This document shows positions 4,688 through 5,519 of a stretch of DNA of 5,519 nt, piece by piece; positions within the stretch are counted from its first letter, which is position 1; every line of letters starts with the position of its first letter. Position numbers and translations under genes: made by a program. The notes beneath the pieces are model-generated. The model was not told the DNA's origin, ran no database searches, and worked only from the letters and a program-made list of their open reading frames with translations. The stretch spans positions 1 through 5,519 of the forward strand of contig JAFIHO010000178.1 of the NCBI GenBank assembly GCA_017849395.1, read 5' to 3'. The DNA is from Hyphomicrobiales bacterium (GTDB lineage Bacteria; Pseudomonadota; Alphaproteobacteria; Micropepsales; Micropepsaceae).

Positions 4688-5519
4688 TCAGATCTTGCGT
4701 GACCCGAGCTGGTAGTAGAAGCGTTTGGCCGTTCGGAACAGGCCGGAATTTTCCGGCGCGACCTTCCGCAGGATGTCCTCGCTGGCGTTGCTGACCTGCT
4801 TGAAGATGTTCGATACCGGATCGCGCAGGAAATAATGCAGGAAATAGCCGCGCAGTTCGACCTTGCTTTTCGCATGGCCATTGTCCGCGAATTTGGCGAC
4901 ATAAGGCGTGAAGTCCGGATACAGCCCGGCATCGCCATGGATGGTGGTCTTCATGAAATTTCCGATCAGCATGTCGTCAAAGATTTCATAATCGATGCAT
5001 GTCATGAAGGAATTGCGCGGAGCTTCGAAGGTGAACCCCTTGGAGCGCAAGGCTGGATTTAGATCGACGACATGCGACTTGCCGCCCAGCTTCACCTCCA
5101 CAAACCCGAAATGATCCGCCAGATGTTGCCGCGCCTTGAAATAGGCGTCGATCTTGCGGGCGTCCTCCGCCGTCATCGGGTCAGACCAGCTGTCGCCGAA
5201 ATCCGAAACCGGCAGGGGCGTACGGTTGTTGCGCGCCGGATTGATTTCCCGCACCTCGCCATTTTCCACATTGACCCGGACAAAGGCAGGCAACATGCGC
5301 GGCCCGTCAGTTCGCGCGGAAGATTGATAGTCCGGCAGTTCAGGGATCAGCGCATTGGCCCAGGCGCTGTCCTCGCGCTGGAACATATGGAAGCCGGAGA
5401 AGGGAATCACGAAATGCGCGCCATGCATTCGTGCCCCGCGCTGGGCACGGGGCGCGATCGGCCGCCGCCGCTCCATCGGTTCCACCAGCTTGCGGCCTTC
5501 GGAATCAAACAGGTTCAAC
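4688..5519 (-). CDS. C-terminal part of a probable MBL-fold metallohydrolase (partial)
   Basis: About 277 residues are visible. The frame is open to the window edge and the start lies outside; the TTG at 5516-5518 is probably an internal Leu codon. The segment around HGAHFVIPFSGFHMFQREDS, followed by AWANALIPELPDYQ and then MLPAFVRVNVENGEVREINP, resembles from memory the C-terminal region of large MBL-fold hydrolases related to UlaG and CMP-Neu5Ac hydroxylase-like proteins. The remaining stretch (MTAEDARKIDAYFKARQHLADHFGFVEVKLGG, FMTCIDYEIFDDMLIGNFMKTTIHG) is an alpha/beta tail I cannot name. The metal-binding HxHxDH region would be upstream, outside the window, so the assignment cannot be tested here. 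No transmembrane helix is seen. It converges on the PPOX-like gene with only 6 bp between stop codons. Confidence 0.5.
   Translation of the reverse strand, partial: LNLFDSEGRKLVEPMERRRPIAPRAQRGARMHGAHFVIPFSGFHMFQREDSAWANALIPELPDYQSSARTDGPRMLPAFVRVNVENGEVREINPARNNRTPLPVSDFGDSWSDPMTAEDARKIDAYFKARQHLADHFGFVEVKLGGKSHVVDLNPALRSKGFTFEAPRNSFMTCIDYEIFDDMLIGNFMKTTIHGDAGLYPDFTPYVAKFADNGHAKSKVELRGYFLHYFLRDPVSNIFKQVSNASEDILRKVAPENSGLFRTAKRFYYQLGSRKI

Noticed and set aside
1..5519. tRNA, rRNA, CRISPR array or complete insertion sequence
   Set aside because: No cloverleaf with T-loop, no regularly spaced repeats, no transposase frame and no terminal inverted repeats with target duplication were seen.

Overview
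The window (G+C-rich, about 60 % by eye) carries an oxygen-sensing FixL-FixJ-FixK regulatory island of the type found in Alphaproteobacteria. The strongest evidence is a soluble FixL with the heme-PAS residues intact. FixJ overlaps it, and a CRP/FNR regulator without the N-terminal cysteine cluster is transcribed divergently. A more exact taxon (sphingomonad, caulobacter-like or Bradyrhizobium-like) cannot be fixed from the sequence alone.

Layout: 1-519 is a gene-poor stretch with short repeats and hairpins and no convincing ORF. Positions 520-636 (minus) encode a 38-residue single-pass membrane peptide, preceded by a perfect FNR/FixK box (689-702) at class II activator spacing. Positions 771-1451 (minus) encode the FixK-like regulator. 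The 1452-1605 divergent intergenic region holds a FixJ-site-like tandem repeat and two inverted repeats. On the plus strand follow fixL (1606-3150), fixJ (3140-3748, overlapping fixL by 11 bp), a receiver-only response regulator (3819-4214, TTG start) and a pyridoxamine-phosphate-oxidase-like split-barrel protein (4211-4681, overlapping by 4 bp). Positions 4688-5519 (minus, convergent) are the 3' part of a gene that resembles the C-terminal half of an MBL-fold metallohydrolase family.

Inferred circuit: at low oxygen, heme-FixL phosphorylates FixJ, which activates fixK across the divergent promoter. FixK then activates TTGA/C-N6-T/GCAA boxes. Two such boxes are visible, one before the small membrane peptide and one immediately after the fixJ stop codon, before the receiver-only gene. 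A FixK-controlled, output-less receiver that lacks the conserved switch Thr/Ser would be well placed to feed back on FixL/FixJ, in the same logical position as FixT of Sinorhizobium meliloti but of a different protein type. This feedback loop and the membrane peptide are the most interesting items here.
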